A DNA stretch of 64,000 nt from Gemmiger formicilis (GCF_016900095.1 NZ_JACJJP010000012.1:1-64000); one strand, 5' to 3'; counted from the first letter of the stretch, positions 45,540-55,320 are shown. The notes: generated by a model not told the origin, from the sequence alone. Numbers and translations are program-made.

Positions 45540-45558
45540 TTATATTTTACTTTTTGTC
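45526..45558. promoter_or_regulatory. Candidate XRE operator: 12-bp direct repeat
   Basis: TTACATTTTGTC (45526-45537) and TTACTTTTTGTC (45547-45558) are 21 bp apart, about two helical turns, and the first covers the -35 box of the XRE promoter. Confidence 0.45.
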
Positions 45559-45578
45559 GGGTGTAATCTGGGTTTGCG

Positions 45579-45607
45579 TTGCACAGCCATGCCCTGTGTG
45601 GTATCAT
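45579..45607 (+). promoter_or_regulatory. Promoter of nadE
   Basis: TTGCAC (45579-45584), 17-nt spacer, TATCAT (45602-45607). Confidence 0.65.
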
Positions 45608-45640
45608 ACAGACAAAGACTCTTCAAAGGAATGAATGCAG

Positions 45641-47554
45641 ATGCAATATGGATTTCTCCGTTGCGCGGCGGTCAGCCCGGCCTTGCGGGTTGCCGACTGC
45701 GAATATAATGCCCGGGCTGTGATTGCAGCCATGCAGCAGGCCGAAGCGGACGGCGTGCGACTTCTTTGCCTGCCGGAACTGTGCCTGACCGGCTATACCT
45801 GCAGCGATCTGTTTTTACAGCAAACCTTGTATGAAGGCGCCGAAACTGCCCTGAAACAGATTCTGGAAGCCAGCTGCGGGCTGAATCTGGTGGTTCTGGT
45901 GGGATTGCCGGTGCAGCTGGGCGGCAAGCTGTACAACTGTGCCGCTGTGGTCTGCGGCGGGCGTCTGCTGGGACTTGTCCCCAAAACGCACCTGCCCAAC
46001 TATGCCGAATTCTATGAGAAGCGTCACTTTGTGCCGGGGCCCCGGGCGGCGCGCACCGTCTGTCTTGCTGGGCAGGAAGTGCCTTTTGGTACCGATTTGC
46101 TGTTTACCTGCCGTCAGATGCCGGACTTTGTGCTGGGCATTGAGGTATGCGAAGACCTGTGGGCACCGGTACCGCCCAGCTGCCGCCATGCCCTGGCCGG
46201 GGCCACGGTGATCGCCAACCTTTCGGCCAGCGATGAGACGGTGGGCAAAGCGGCCTACCGCCAGGAACTGGTCTGCGGGCAGAGTGCCCGGCTGCTCTGC
46301 GGGTATCTGTACGCCGACGCGGGCCATGGGGAAAGCACCACAGACATGACCTTTGCCGCCCACAACCTGATTGCGGAAAACGGCACCTTGCTGGCCCAGA
46401 CCGAACCGTTCGGCACCGGCAAGGCCATGACCGAGATTGATGTGGGACGCATGCGCCAGGAGCGGCTGCGCAACACCACCTTTGAGCCGGAGGATGCAGG
46501 ATATACCACCGTCCCCTTTGATCTGACCGTAACCGAAACACCTTTGAGCCGCACCTTCTCCCCCACCCCCTTTGTGCCGGACACCACTGACGCCCGCAGC
46601 GAGCGCTGCGAACTGATTCTGCGCATCCAGGCGGAAGGCTTGGCCAAGCGTATGGAACACACCCATGCCGCCTGCGGGGTCATCGGCATTTCGGGCGGGC
46701 TGGATTCCTGCCTGGCCCTGTTGGCTGCCGTGCGGGCCTGCAAGGTGCTGGGCCGCAGCCCCCAGGACATTGTGGCCATCACCATGCCCTGTTTCGGCAC
46801 CACCAAGCGCACCCGCTCCAACGCCGAAATCCTGTGCGATGCCCTGGGTGTGCAGTTCCGGGAGATCAACATCACCAACACGGTGCAAAGCCATTTTGCG
46901 GACATCGGCCAGGATGACAAGACCTACGACGTAACCTATGAAAACTGCCAGGCCCGGGTACGTACTTTGGAACTGATGGATTACGCCAACAAGAACGGCG
47001 GGTTTGTCATCGGCACCGGCGACCTGAGCGAGCTGGCCCTGGGCTGGGCCACCTACAACGGCGACCACATGAGCATGTACGGCGTGAACGCCGGCATTCC
47101 CAAGACCCTGGTACGGCACATTGTGCGATATGTGGCCGACACCTGCACCAGCGAGGAACTGCGGGATGTGCTGCTGGATATTCTGGACACTCCGGTCAGC
47201 CCCGAACTGCTGCCCGCCGCCGAGGATGGCACCATCGCCCAGCAGACCGAAAAGCTGGTAGGCCCCTATGAGCTGCACGACTTCTACCTGTACTACGTGC
47301 TGCGCTGTGGCTTCGGACCCGCCAAGATTTATCACATTGCCCAGGCGGCCTTTGGCGGAAAATACACCGCCGACGTACTGCTGTACTGGCTGAGGAACTT
47401 CTACCGTCGGTTCTTTGCACAGCAGTTCAAGCGCAGCTGCCTGCCCGACGGCCCCAAGGTGGGTTCGGTGACGCTGTCCCCCCGCGGCGACTGGCGCATG
47501 CCCAGCGACGCCTGCAACACCCTGTGGATGCGGGAACTGGAAACCCTGCAATAA
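45641..47554 (+). CDS. nadE: Glutamine-dependent NAD+ synthetase
   Basis: A ~637-residue bifunctional enzyme making NAD+ from nicotinate adenine dinucleotide. The N-terminal nitrilase-type glutaminase has Glu in LCLPELCLTGYT, Lys in VPKTHLPNYAEFYE and Cys in LGIEVCEDLW; the C-terminal synthetase has the ATP loop GISGGLDSCLALL. Two ATGs lie six bases apart; the second (45641) is better spaced from AAAGGA. Divergent from the XRE operon. Confidence 0.96.
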   Translation: MQYGFLRCAAVSPALRVADCEYNARAVIAAMQQAEADGVRLLCLPELCLTGYTCSDLFLQQTLYEGAETALKQILEASCGLNLVVLVGLPVQLGGKLYNCAAVVCGGRLLGLVPKTHLPNYAEFYEKRHFVPGPRAARTVCLAGQEVPFGTDLLFTCRQMPDFVLGIEVCEDLWAPVPPSCRHALAGATVIANLSASDETVGKAAYRQELVCGQSARLLCGYLYADAGHGESTTDMTFAAHNLIAENGTLLAQTEPFGTGKAMTEIDVGRMRQERLRNTTFEPEDAGYTTVPFDLTVTETPLSRTFSPTPFVPDTTDARSERCELILRIQAEGLAKRMEHTHAACGVIGISGGLDSCLALLAAVRACKVLGRSPQDIVAITMPCFGTTKRTRSNAEILCDALGVQFREINITNTVQSHFADIGQDDKTYDVTYENCQARVRTLELMDYANKNGGFVIGTGDLSELALGWATYNGDHMSMYGVNAGIPKTLVRHIVRYVADTCTSEELRDVLLDILDTPVSPELLPAAEDGTIAQQTEKLVGPYELHDFYLYYVLRCGFGPAKIYHIAQAAFGGKYTADVLLYWLRNFYRRFFAQQFKRSCLPDGPKVGSVTLSPRGDWRMPSDACNTLWMRELETLQ

Positions 47555-47572
47555 TGTTTCCCACAAACAAAA

Positions 47573-47630
47573 TTGCCCCCCGATGCGGTCGGTTTGCACC
47601 GACCCACCCGGGGGCGTATTTTTATGGCAT
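47573..47630. terminator. Bidirectional terminator after nadE
   Basis: GCCCCCCG and CGGGGGC flank an inner GGTCGGTTTGCACCGACC stem; TATTTTT follows on the plus strand. Confidence 0.8.
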
Positions 47631-48221
47631 CCGGCGCAAATCCGCGTCGAGGCTTTCGTAGGTATACAGGGTATTGAGCACCGAAAGCAGCTCTTTTTTG
47701 CTCAGGCGGGGCGGCAATCCCAGGCGGGAAAGCAGGGCACGGCGGCGGTCGGCACTGTTGGCCGTGCCGGAAATGCCCCACTCATACAAATCCGTGTAGG
47801 TGATGGGCCGGGGATTTTCCGGCACGCCTTGGGGGGAATCGGGCACCGAGGCCAGAGCCGTCTGCAATCCCTGCAGGATCAGTTCATCCCGAACGCCTTC
47901 CACCCCCAAAAGCCCCTCCTTGCCGGGCTCCGCCTTGCGGCTCTCCTTGCCCGCGATGGCGGGCACATAGGCCTGCCGCACATAGGCCGCCCCCACCAGA
48001 TTGGTGACAAAATGCCGGATCTTGAATCCGGCGGCGTCCGAATCGGTGAGGATGACAAGGCCCCGGGCGCGAGCCGTCTGCTTGAACAGATTCTGCCGGG
48101 CTTTGTCCTTGAAGATGGCAAACCCGTCGGTGGTCAGGATCATGGTATCCACCAGATTGGCCAGCCGGGCGGCGTCATAGCGGCCCTCCACAATCACGGC
48201 GGGACGAATGGTCAGTTTCAT
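47622..48221 (-). CDS. rnmV: Ribonuclease M5-like Toprim protein
   Basis: A 199-residue protein with an N-terminal Toprim domain (VIVEGRYDAARL, LILTDSDAAGF) and a C-terminal DUF4093-type helical part (RRALLSRLGLPPRLSKKELLSVLN). RNase M5 matures 5S rRNA in Firmicutes. The ATG overlaps the holA stop by 4 nt. Primase is excluded by the missing zinc and RNA-polymerase domains. Confidence 0.82.
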   Translation of the reverse strand: MKLTIRPAVIVEGRYDAARLANLVDTMILTTDGFAIFKDKARQNLFKQTARARGLVILTDSDAAGFKIRHFVTNLVGAAYVRQAYVPAIAGKESRKAEPGKEGLLGVEGVRDELILQGLQTALASVPDSPQGVPENPRPITYTDLYEWGISGTANSADRRRALLSRLGLPPRLSKKELLSVLNTLYTYESLDADLRRMP

Positions 48222-49258
48222 GCGCGCCTCCCGGAACTGCTGTACAGCCCCAGCTCGCACAGGGCCTTTTGCAGCAAAAGGTCCGGCGGCAGGCGGCTTC
48301 CCTTCAGATCGGTATCCAGCTTTTGCAGCACCCGCAGGCTCTGTTCCAGCCGGGTGCGGTCGTAGCGCATGGCGGTCTGCTCCGCGTTGCCCAACCGGTA
48401 GTTCCATTTGCCGGTATAGCTGAAGTCCTTGGCCATATCGCTGAGCTGACGGCGGCTCTTGCGGGTGAGGAAGGCCCGGTACACATCCAGATAGTTGCCG
48501 ATGAGCGCGCCGGTGATCAACACCGGGTCGTTTTGCAGTTCCAACAGGGTCTGCAGTTTTTCCAGAGCCTGGCGGGTTCGCCCCGCCGCCACCAGTTTGA
48601 CCATATCGAAGGTGTCGGCGTCCAGAGTGACGGTGCCCAGCTGCTGGATCATCTCGGTGGTGATGGTGCCGTAATTGGCCAGGGCCGCCAGCTTGTCGAT
48701 CTCGCTGTGCAAAAGGAACTGGTCTTCCCCGCAGCGATCCAGGAGCATGCCTTCGGCACCGGGGGCAAACCGGGCTCCCGTTTCTTCCGCCCAGGAACGG
48801 GCCATTTCCTGCAGGGCCGCACGGTTGGGCTTGGCGATCTGCACACAGTAGCCGATCTTTTCGCAGGCGGAAATCAGCTTTTGCTCCCGCTTGCCGGGAC
48901 GCAGCTTGCCGTATTTTTCTTCCATGACGCTGGTCAGTACGAACACGGCATTTTCGGTATCGGCCAGGGTATCGCAGAACTCCTGCAAATCCTTGTCCGA
49001 GTAAGCGGACGGCCGGACCAGGGGCATCAGGACCAGACGCCGCCCGCCGAAAAAGGAGATGGTCCCGGCAGCAAGCACAATCTCCTCCACGCTGGGCGTG
49101 GGACCGTCCAGCACCGTAGTTTCGGGGTCATCTTCCGAAAGTGCCTTTTCCACCTTGGCGGCGGCACTGCGCACCAGGGCTTCGTCTCCGGCGTAGAAAT
49201 AAAAAACCGAGCACCCGGCTTTCAGCTGTTTTTTCAGCTCGTTTTCACTGTACAGCAA
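48218..49258 (-). CDS. holA: DNA polymerase III subunit delta
   Basis: HolA (~346 residues) opens the sliding clamp within the clamp loader. N-terminal LLYSENELKKQL, VFYFYAGDEALVRSAAAKVEKAL and the later AGRTRQALEKLQTLLELQNDPVLITGALI are typical. I place the start at TTG 49258 because GGAGGAGGG lies 8 nt upstream; it overlaps the comEC stop by 14 nt. Extending to 49333 would run deep into comEC. Confidence 0.9.
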   Translation of the reverse strand: MLYSENELKKQLKAGCSVFYFYAGDEALVRSAAAKVEKALSEDDPETTVLDGPTPSVEEIVLAAGTISFFGGRRLVLMPLVRPSAYSDKDLQEFCDTLADTENAVFVLTSVMEEKYGKLRPGKREQKLISACEKIGYCVQIAKPNRAALQEMARSWAEETGARFAPGAEGMLLDRCGEDQFLLHSEIDKLAALANYGTITTEMIQQLGTVTLDADTFDMVKLVAAGRTRQALEKLQTLLELQNDPVLITGALIGNYLDVYRAFLTRKSRRQLSDMAKDFSYTGKWNYRLGNAEQTAMRYDRTRLEQSLRVLQKLDTDLKGSRLPPDLLLQKALCELGLYSSSGRRA

Positions 49259-51359
49259 CTGCCTTGCCCTCCTCCAATACAATACTTTTTCCCGGGCGGA
49301 TCGCCGCAGCGGGTTCTTCTCCCCCGAAGACAACCGTTTCGGCTTTTTCCAGCCAGCGGGGAGATACGGTATTTACCATAATGATATCGGCCGACACACA
49401 ATCCGGCAGGCTTCCCGCCGCGCAGAGCAGGTCCACGTAAACCGGCGCAGGCAAGTCTGGCTGGCCGGCAGCCGCCGCCAGGCGGAAGGCATCCACCTGC
49501 ACCACACAGAGGGTACCGTCCGACGATCCGTAACAATCTGCGGTTATCCCGTCGGCCAGGCAAACCGTACAGCTCTGCCCCTGCAGCCGGGAGAGCTCCA
49601 CCACCATGGATGCTTCGGAAAAATCCAGCGTCTGTTTTTCCTGCCGAAGGTCGATCACAGCCGTCCAGGCGGGGGCACCGTTCTCTGCCAGACATTCCCA
49701 CACCGCGTTCAGATTGGCGGCCCCGCCTCGGAACAGAACCACCGCCTGTCCATCCCGGATCAGCACGGTGCAGGCATTGCCGGCGGTGCCCACCATCAGA
49801 ACGCGAAGAACGCCCGCCTGCATGGTCACCCCCAAAACGATGGCCAGCCCCAGGCAGGTCACAGCAGCCGGTATGTACCACAGCATCCGCCGTTTTGCCC
49901 AGAACACGAGCCCCAGACCGGCCAGTACACACCAGATAAGCAGGGCGTACCGCCGGGGCAGATACAGTCTTGCGCCCGGCAGGTCGGTACACCAACGGAC
50001 CAATGCGTACTGCCAGGACAGCCAGACGGAAAGTGCCAGGCTCAGCAGATGATGCAGCGGCCCCAGCCAGGGCAAGGCGGCAGCCACCAATACCAGAAGT
50101 CCCAGAATGAGCGCCGGGCGCAGCATCCAGACGGTAAGAAGGTTTGCCGGGATGGCGGCACCGCTGGCCGAAAGGCCGTGGACCATCAGCACCGGCAGGG
50201 TGGCCAGAGAAGCCACGGCAGCCGTCTCCACCGCCTCCAATATGCGCAGAGCCCTTTCCATAACGCGGTAACGCCACGTCCGGGCATCGTCCTCCCCTTC
50301 CGGCAACAATCTTTGCCGCTGCCACTCTCCCAGCCGGCCGCTGAGCTGTACCCCCAGCACACCGCAGAAGGAAAGCTGAAAGCCGATGTCACAAGGGGCC
50401 CAGGCATTGGGCAGACTGATGAGCACCGCCGCCAGGCCCAGGGAATTCAGAAGGTCCGGTGGCTGCAGCAGTGCATAGCCCAGCAGCGCAATCAGGTAGA
50501 TGATTCCGGCGCGCAGCACCGACACGGGGAATCCGGTCAGCGCCATATAAAACACGGTCATCAACGCCTGCACCGCCAGATAGGGTCTGAAGAAGCGCCA
50601 TTTTCTGCCGCCTGCGGCGAGGATGCCGCACAAAAGCGAAAGATGCAGTCCCGAAATGGCCAGCAGGTGGGAAACACCGGCGGCGCGGAAGGCATCCTCC
50701 ACCGTCTGGGTCAGGCGGCTTTTGTCGCCCAGGAGCATGGCGGCCTCGATGCCGCCCAGTTCCGCAGGCATCCAGACGCACAAGGCGCGGGAAAGGCGTT
50801 GACGCAAGCGGTACAATCCAAAGATCCAGGAACCGGACGGTTCCAGCGGAGCATATCCGCCGGTGTACTCTGCTTCCAGATAAACGCCGTCGGCGTAATG
50901 ACTTTGCCGGTACCGGTCCGAAGAGATGGCCTGCAGGGTGAAGGTGGCCTCAAACCGGTCCCCCGGTTCCGCTGCGGGAAAGGCACTGCAGTTGACCTTG
51001 ATGTTGCAATCCCGTCCGTTCATCTGCACCAGATGCAGAGTGCCCCGCAGGCTGCCGTCCTGGTAGGAGGCTTCGGCATCCGTCATCACCACCGCCCGGG
51101 CGGTTACCGTCTGCCCGGCCAGGCGAAGCTGGGGCTCGACCACCAACATGCCGAACCCGAAGGCCCAGAGCAGACCACTCATCACCCCGGCGAGAACCGG
51201 GGCGGCAGCCGGCCGGAACGAATGTTTGCGCAACGCACAAAACAACAGGATCAAAACCACAAAAGCCGCCGTCGGCAGCACAGCCAACGGCGGCAGACAC
51301 ACTGCGGCCAGCTCTGCCATTGCAAAGGCAAAACCAAAGCCAGCCAGCTTGCGTGTCAT
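49245..51359 (-). CDS. comEC: ComEC/Rec2-family DNA uptake channel protein
   Basis: A 704-residue membrane protein. N-terminal spans and an OB-like DUF4131 region (~30-180) lead to the Competence domain with AMLLGDKSRL, AAGVSHLLAISGLHLSLL and PVSVLRAGIIYLIALLGY, then further spans. The C-terminal ~200 residues occupy the place of the metallo-beta-lactamase domain but lack the HxHxDH metal motif, so any nuclease role is doubtful. Co-transcribed with holA. Confidence 0.9.
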   Translation of the reverse strand: MTRKLAGFGFAFAMAELAAVCLPPLAVLPTAAFVVLILLFCALRKHSFRPAAAPVLAGVMSGLLWAFGFGMLVVEPQLRLAGQTVTARAVVMTDAEASYQDGSLRGTLHLVQMNGRDCNIKVNCSAFPAAEPGDRFEATFTLQAISSDRYRQSHYADGVYLEAEYTGGYAPLEPSGSWIFGLYRLRQRLSRALCVWMPAELGGIEAAMLLGDKSRLTQTVEDAFRAAGVSHLLAISGLHLSLLCGILAAGGRKWRFFRPYLAVQALMTVFYMALTGFPVSVLRAGIIYLIALLGYALLQPPDLLNSLGLAAVLISLPNAWAPCDIGFQLSFCGVLGVQLSGRLGEWQRQRLLPEGEDDARTWRYRVMERALRILEAVETAAVASLATLPVLMVHGLSASGAAIPANLLTVWMLRPALILGLLVLVAAALPWLGPLHHLLSLALSVWLSWQYALVRWCTDLPGARLYLPRRYALLIWCVLAGLGLVFWAKRRMLWYIPAAVTCLGLAIVLGVTMQAGVLRVLMVGTAGNACTVLIRDGQAVVLFRGGAANLNAVWECLAENGAPAWTAVIDLRQEKQTLDFSEASMVVELSRLQGQSCTVCLADGITADCYGSSDGTLCVVQVDAFRLAAAAGQPDLPAPVYVDLLCAAGSLPDCVSADIIMVNTVSPRWLEKAETVVFGGEEPAAAIRPGKSIVLEEGKAVAVQ

Positions 51360-51365
51360 GATGGA

Positions 51366-51905
51366 TCAGTGAAAGAACAAAGGCAGCGGAGCCAGGAAGG
51401 TAATATCGGTCCGCTTGGCAGCGTCACCTTCCGCCAGCGCAGCGCAGCAGCCCACAACGGTGCCGGTGCTCTTGGCCGCCAGCGTTTCCAGTGCATGCAG
51501 ACTGCCGCCGGTGGAGATCACGTCATCCACGATCAGGATGCGCTTGCCGTTCATATAATCAATGTCCTTGCGGTCAATGACCAGCACCTGCTTGCCGGCA
51601 GTGGTGATGGATTCGTCCTCGATCACCACAGGGTCCTGCATATACAGCTTGGCACCCTTGCGGGCAGGAATCCACTGTTTGCCGCTCTGACGCGCCATCT
51701 CGTAAGCCAGAGGAATGCCCTTGGCTTCCGCGGTGAGGATCACATCAAATTCGGGGCACTTTTTCAGCAGTTCGGCAGCACAGGCCACGGTCAGTTCCAC
51801 ATCGCTGAACATGATGAAGGCAGCAATGTCCATGTGATCGTTGACCTTGCAGATCGGCAGTTCACGGGTCAGGCCCGCCACATGCAGAGTATAGGTTTCA
51901 GCCAT
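51366..51905 (-). CDS. Phosphoribosyltransferase family protein (Apt/Xpt-like)
   Basis: A 179-residue purine PRTase. The PRPP loop ILIVDDVISTGGSL is intact, VILTAEAKGIPLAYEMAR provides the first loop, and KGAKLYMQDPVVIEDESITT matches adenine/xanthine PRTases. It may act in purine salvage or as a regulator of the PurR type, though it lacks the PurR DNA-binding domain. Exact base not readable. 53 nt after the HIT gene. Confidence 0.85.
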   Translation of the reverse strand: MAETYTLHVAGLTRELPICKVNDHMDIAAFIMFSDVELTVACAAELLKKCPEFDVILTAEAKGIPLAYEMARQSGKQWIPARKGAKLYMQDPVVIEDESITTAGKQVLVIDRKDIDYMNGKRILIVDDVISTGGSLHALETLAAKSTGTVVGCCAALAEGDAAKRTDITFLAPLPLFFH

Positions 51906-51958
51906 TTTTTCTTCCTCGTTTCCAGTGAATCAAACAAACATCCGTGGAACTTCCACGA

Positions 51959-52303
51959 TCAGCCCGGAGGCCAGGCAAGGCTGCGGCCCGCCAGCACATG
52001 GAAATGCAGGTGCTTGACGCTCTGACCACCGTCTTCGCCCACGTTGGACACAATGCGGTAGCCCTTTTCCTCCACGCCGAGGTCACGGCACAGCTTGGCC
52101 GCCACCGCGAACACATGCCCCAGCAGCGCGGCATCGTCCTCCGTCAAAGCGGCGGCGGACTGGATGTGCTGCTTGGGAATGATGAGGAAATGCACCGGAG
52201 CCTGGGGATCAATGTCGTAGAAAGCCAGCAGGGTGTCATCCTCATACAGCTTGTTGGAAGGAATCTCCCCCGCTGCAATCTTGCAGAACAGGCAATCGGC
52301 CAT
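51959..52303 (-). CDS. hinT: HIT-family nucleotide hydrolase
   Basis: A 114-residue HinT-like phosphoramidase: DCLFCKIAAGEIPS at the N-terminus and catalytic HLHFHVL at the C-terminus. It hydrolyses adenosine phosphoramidates, including aminoacyl-adenylates, which suits its place just downstream of alaS. Ribosome site AGGAG is clear. Confidence 0.93.
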   Translation of the reverse strand: MADCLFCKIAAGEIPSNKLYEDDTLLAFYDIDPQAPVHFLIIPKQHIQSAAALTEDDAALLGHVFAVAAKLCRDLGVEEKGYRIVSNVGEDGGQSVKHLHFHVLAGRSLAWPPG

Positions 52304-52356
52304 GGTATCTCCTCCTTTTTACATAAAATCAAAGGTACACTGTCAGTATAGCATAT

Positions 52357-55020
52357 TTATGCGTTCTTTTCCAGTTCCTTCTTGACGATATCCTGCACGG
52401 CGTTGAGGGCGTCGTCGATCTTGGAGGTATCACGGATACCGGCCATGGCGAAATCGGGCTTGCCGCCGCCGTTGCCGCCGGCAATGGCCGCAATCTGCTT
52501 GACCAGAACGCCGGCCTTCAGGCCCTTGGCCTGGGCCTGCTTGCCCACGCCCACAGCCAGGGTGGTCTTTTCGCCCTGGGTGCCGATCAAAGCACCCACG
52601 GCGTCGGGAGCCTTGTCACGCAGCTTGTCCATCATGCTGCGCAGGGTGTCGGGGCTGGTGCCGTTGAGGAACATGGTGACGATGCGCACGCCCTCCACCA
52701 CAGCGGCGGATTCGAACATACCTTCAATCTGGGTGGAAGCCAGCTGGGCCTTGGCGATGTCCAGCTGCTTGCCGGTCTCCTTGAGCTCGGCGCTCATGGC
52801 CTCGGCACGGGCGGGCACGTCCTTGATGTTGTTGGCCTTCAGGGCGGCAGCGGTGCGGGTCAGTTCGGCGGTGCGCTCATCCAGCAGAGCCAGCACGCCG
52901 TAGGCGGTGGTGGCTTCAATACGGCGGATGCCGGCGGCCACGCTGCTCTCGGACAGAATCTTGAAGCAGCCGATCTCGGCGGTGTTGTGCACATGGGTGC
53001 CGCCGCAGAACTCCACGCTCCAGTTGCCGGCGTCCACCACGCGGACGATATCACCGTACTTTTCGCCGAACAGGGCCATGGCGCCCATCTTCTTGGCTTC
53101 CTCGATGGGCAGATTGTTCACGTTGACGGGGATGGCCGCATAGATCTTTTCATTCACGCGGCGCTCCACCTCGGCCAGTTCTTCCGGGGTGACGGCGCTG
53201 AAATGGGTGAAGTCAAAGCGGGTGATGTGGTCGTCCTGGTAGCTGCCGGCCTGGTGCACATGGTCGCCCAGCACTTCGCGCAGGGCTTTCTGCATCAGGT
53301 GGGTGGCGGTGTGGTTGCGGCAGATGGCTGCACGGCGGGCGGTGTCCACGCTGGCGTTCACTTCGTCGCCCACATGGATGGTGCCGTCCAGCAGGGTGCA
53401 GGTGTGCACGAAGTAGCCCTTCGGGGTCTTCTTCACGCCCACCACCTTGAGGTTGGCGTCCTTGCAGGACAGATAGCCGGTATCAGCCACCTGGCCGCCC
53501 ATCTCGGCGTAGAAGGGGGTGTGGTCCAGCACCACCAGCACGCCTTCACGGGGATCGGAATCATCGGAGGCCACGGCGTCGCAGATTTCTTCGCCGTCGG
53601 ACAGAGCCACCACGGTGGCGGATTCGTTCAGGGTGTCGTAACCGTCAAAGACGGTGGCTTCGGCGCTCAGTTCGCCGAACAGGTCGGCGGCCCAGCCGGA
53701 GATATCCTTGGACAGGCGCTCGGCGCGGGCACGCTCCCGCTGCTTGTTCATCTCCACATGGAAGGCGTCCTCGTCCACCTGGATGCCGGATTCGGCGGCG
53801 ATCTCCTTGGTCAGGTCCAGGGGGAAGCCGAAGGTATCGTTGAGCTTGAAGGCGTCCGCACCGGTCAGCACGGTCTCGTTCTTGCTCTTCAGATCATCGA
53901 TCATGCCGTTGAGGATGTTCAGGCCGGCGTCGATGGTGCGGGAGAACCGCTCTTCCTCGGTGCCGATGACCTTCTTGATATACTCCTCATGCTCACGCAG
54001 TTCGGGGTAACCGGCCTCGCTGGAGACGATGACGGTCTCCACCAGATCGGTGAGGAAGGGGCCCTGGATGCCCAGCATACGGCCATGGCGGGCGGCACGG
54101 CGCAGCAGACGGCGGAAGACGTAGCCGCGGCCTTCGTTGGAAGGCAGGATACCGTCGGAAGCCATGAAGGTGGTGGAACGGATATGGTCGGTGATGACGC
54201 GGATGGAGATGTCATCCTTCTCGTTTTCGCCGTACTTCTTGCCGGACAGGCGCTCCACATGGTGCAGCACCGCAGCGACGGTATCCACCTCGAACAGGTT
54301 GCCCACGTCCTGCATCACGCAGGCCAGACGCTCCAGGCCCATGCCGGTATCGATGTTGGGTTTGGGCAGGCGCTCATAGTGGCCCTTGCCGTCGGAGTCG
54401 AACTGGCTGAACACCAGGTTCCAGATCTCCATGTAGCGGTCACAGTCGCAGCCGACCTTGCAGGTAGGCTTGCCGCAGCCGTGCTCGGGTCCGCGGTCAT
54501 AGTAGATTTCGGAGCAGGGGCCGCAGGGACCGGAGCCATGCTCCCAGAAGTTGTCTTCCTTGCCGAAACGGACCATGTGGTCTTCGGGCACGCCCACCTT
54601 CTTGGTCCAGATATCGTAGGCTTCGTCGTCGTCCAGGTAGACCGAGACATACAGCTTTTCGGCGGGGATTTCCAGCTCACCGGTCAGGAACTCCCAGGCC
54701 CAGGGAATGACCTCTTCCTTGAAGTAGTCCTGGAAGCTGAAGTTGCCCAGCATCTCGAAGAAGGTGCCGTGGCGGGCGGTGATGCCCACGCGCTCGATGT
54801 CCGGGGTGCGGATGCACTTCTGGCAGGTGGTCACACGGTGACGCGGGGGTTCTTCCTGGCCCAGGAACCATTTCTTCATGGGGGCCATGCCGCTGTTGAT
54901 CAGCAGCAGGCTGGGGTCATCTTTGGGAACCAGCGGAAAGCTGCCCAGGCGCAGGTGGCCTTTGGTTTCAAAATAATGCAGGTACTTTTCGCGCAGTTCA
55001 TTCAATCCGGTCCATTGCAT
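52357..55020 (-). CDS. alaS: Alanyl-tRNA synthetase
   Basis: AlaS (887 residues) charges tRNA-Ala, including the GGC isoacceptor encoded twice here. Class II core: FETKGHLRLGSFPLVPKDDPSLLL, KCIRTPDIERVG and GMGLERLACVMQ; editing domain with HTATHLMQKAL and the later CGGTHVHNT; C-terminal C-Ala domain with GGNGGGKPDFAMAG. ATG 55020 is preferred over a TTG at 55029 that abuts the ribosome site. Controlled by the upstream T-box. Confidence 0.98.
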   Translation of the reverse strand: MQWTGLNELREKYLHYFETKGHLRLGSFPLVPKDDPSLLLINSGMAPMKKWFLGQEEPPRHRVTTCQKCIRTPDIERVGITARHGTFFEMLGNFSFQDYFKEEVIPWAWEFLTGELEIPAEKLYVSVYLDDDEAYDIWTKKVGVPEDHMVRFGKEDNFWEHGSGPCGPCSEIYYDRGPEHGCGKPTCKVGCDCDRYMEIWNLVFSQFDSDGKGHYERLPKPNIDTGMGLERLACVMQDVGNLFEVDTVAAVLHHVERLSGKKYGENEKDDISIRVITDHIRSTTFMASDGILPSNEGRGYVFRRLLRRAARHGRMLGIQGPFLTDLVETVIVSSEAGYPELREHEEYIKKVIGTEEERFSRTIDAGLNILNGMIDDLKSKNETVLTGADAFKLNDTFGFPLDLTKEIAAESGIQVDEDAFHVEMNKQRERARAERLSKDISGWAADLFGELSAEATVFDGYDTLNESATVVALSDGEEICDAVASDDSDPREGVLVVLDHTPFYAEMGGQVADTGYLSCKDANLKVVGVKKTPKGYFVHTCTLLDGTIHVGDEVNASVDTARRAAICRNHTATHLMQKALREVLGDHVHQAGSYQDDHITRFDFTHFSAVTPEELAEVERRVNEKIYAAIPVNVNNLPIEEAKKMGAMALFGEKYGDIVRVVDAGNWSVEFCGGTHVHNTAEIGCFKILSESSVAAGIRRIEATTAYGVLALLDERTAELTRTAAALKANNIKDVPARAEAMSAELKETGKQLDIAKAQLASTQIEGMFESAAVVEGVRIVTMFLNGTSPDTLRSMMDKLRDKAPDAVGALIGTQGEKTTLAVGVGKQAQAKGLKAGVLVKQIAAIAGGNGGGKPDFAMAGIRDTSKIDDALNAVQDIVKKELEKNA

Positions 55021-55074
55021 TGTTCTCAATCTCCCATTTTGCTATTGATGTGTACGGCCATGCAGGCTTTGCCA

Positions 55075-55312
55075 CAAAAGAAAACAGCCCCCGCCCCACC
55101 AAGGGACGAAGGCTGACAAGCTTCCGTGGTACCACCCAAGTTGCAGGGAACTTCCCTGCCGCTTTGCTTTGCGTTAACGCCGCAACTACGCCCGGTTTTT
55201 CCGGGGGCTCCGGGGTGGCGCTGCCACGGTGACGGCAGAAACCTTTCAGCTGCTGGTTTCCTCTCTTGTTGCCGGATGCCGTGACATTGGCCCGTTCACA
55301 GCCGTTGTCATA
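55075..55312 (-). promoter_or_regulatory. T-box leader of alaS
   Basis: On the minus strand the conserved T-box core GGGTGGTACCACGG is at 55122-55135, followed by a terminator (GTCCCTTGGTGGGGC region, then GGGGGCTGTTTTC, 55075-55110). Upstream stem I lies around 55220-55305; TTTCTGCCGTCA suggests a GCC (Ala) specifier at 55233-55235. Uncharged tRNA-Ala would be expected to allow read-through into alaS. Confidence 0.88.
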
Positions 55313-55320
55313 TCCTTTGT

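Noticed and set aside
52987-55116. Long plus-strand frame opposite alaS
   Set aside because: Antisense shadow; Gly/His/Val-rich product typical of reversed GC-rich codons.
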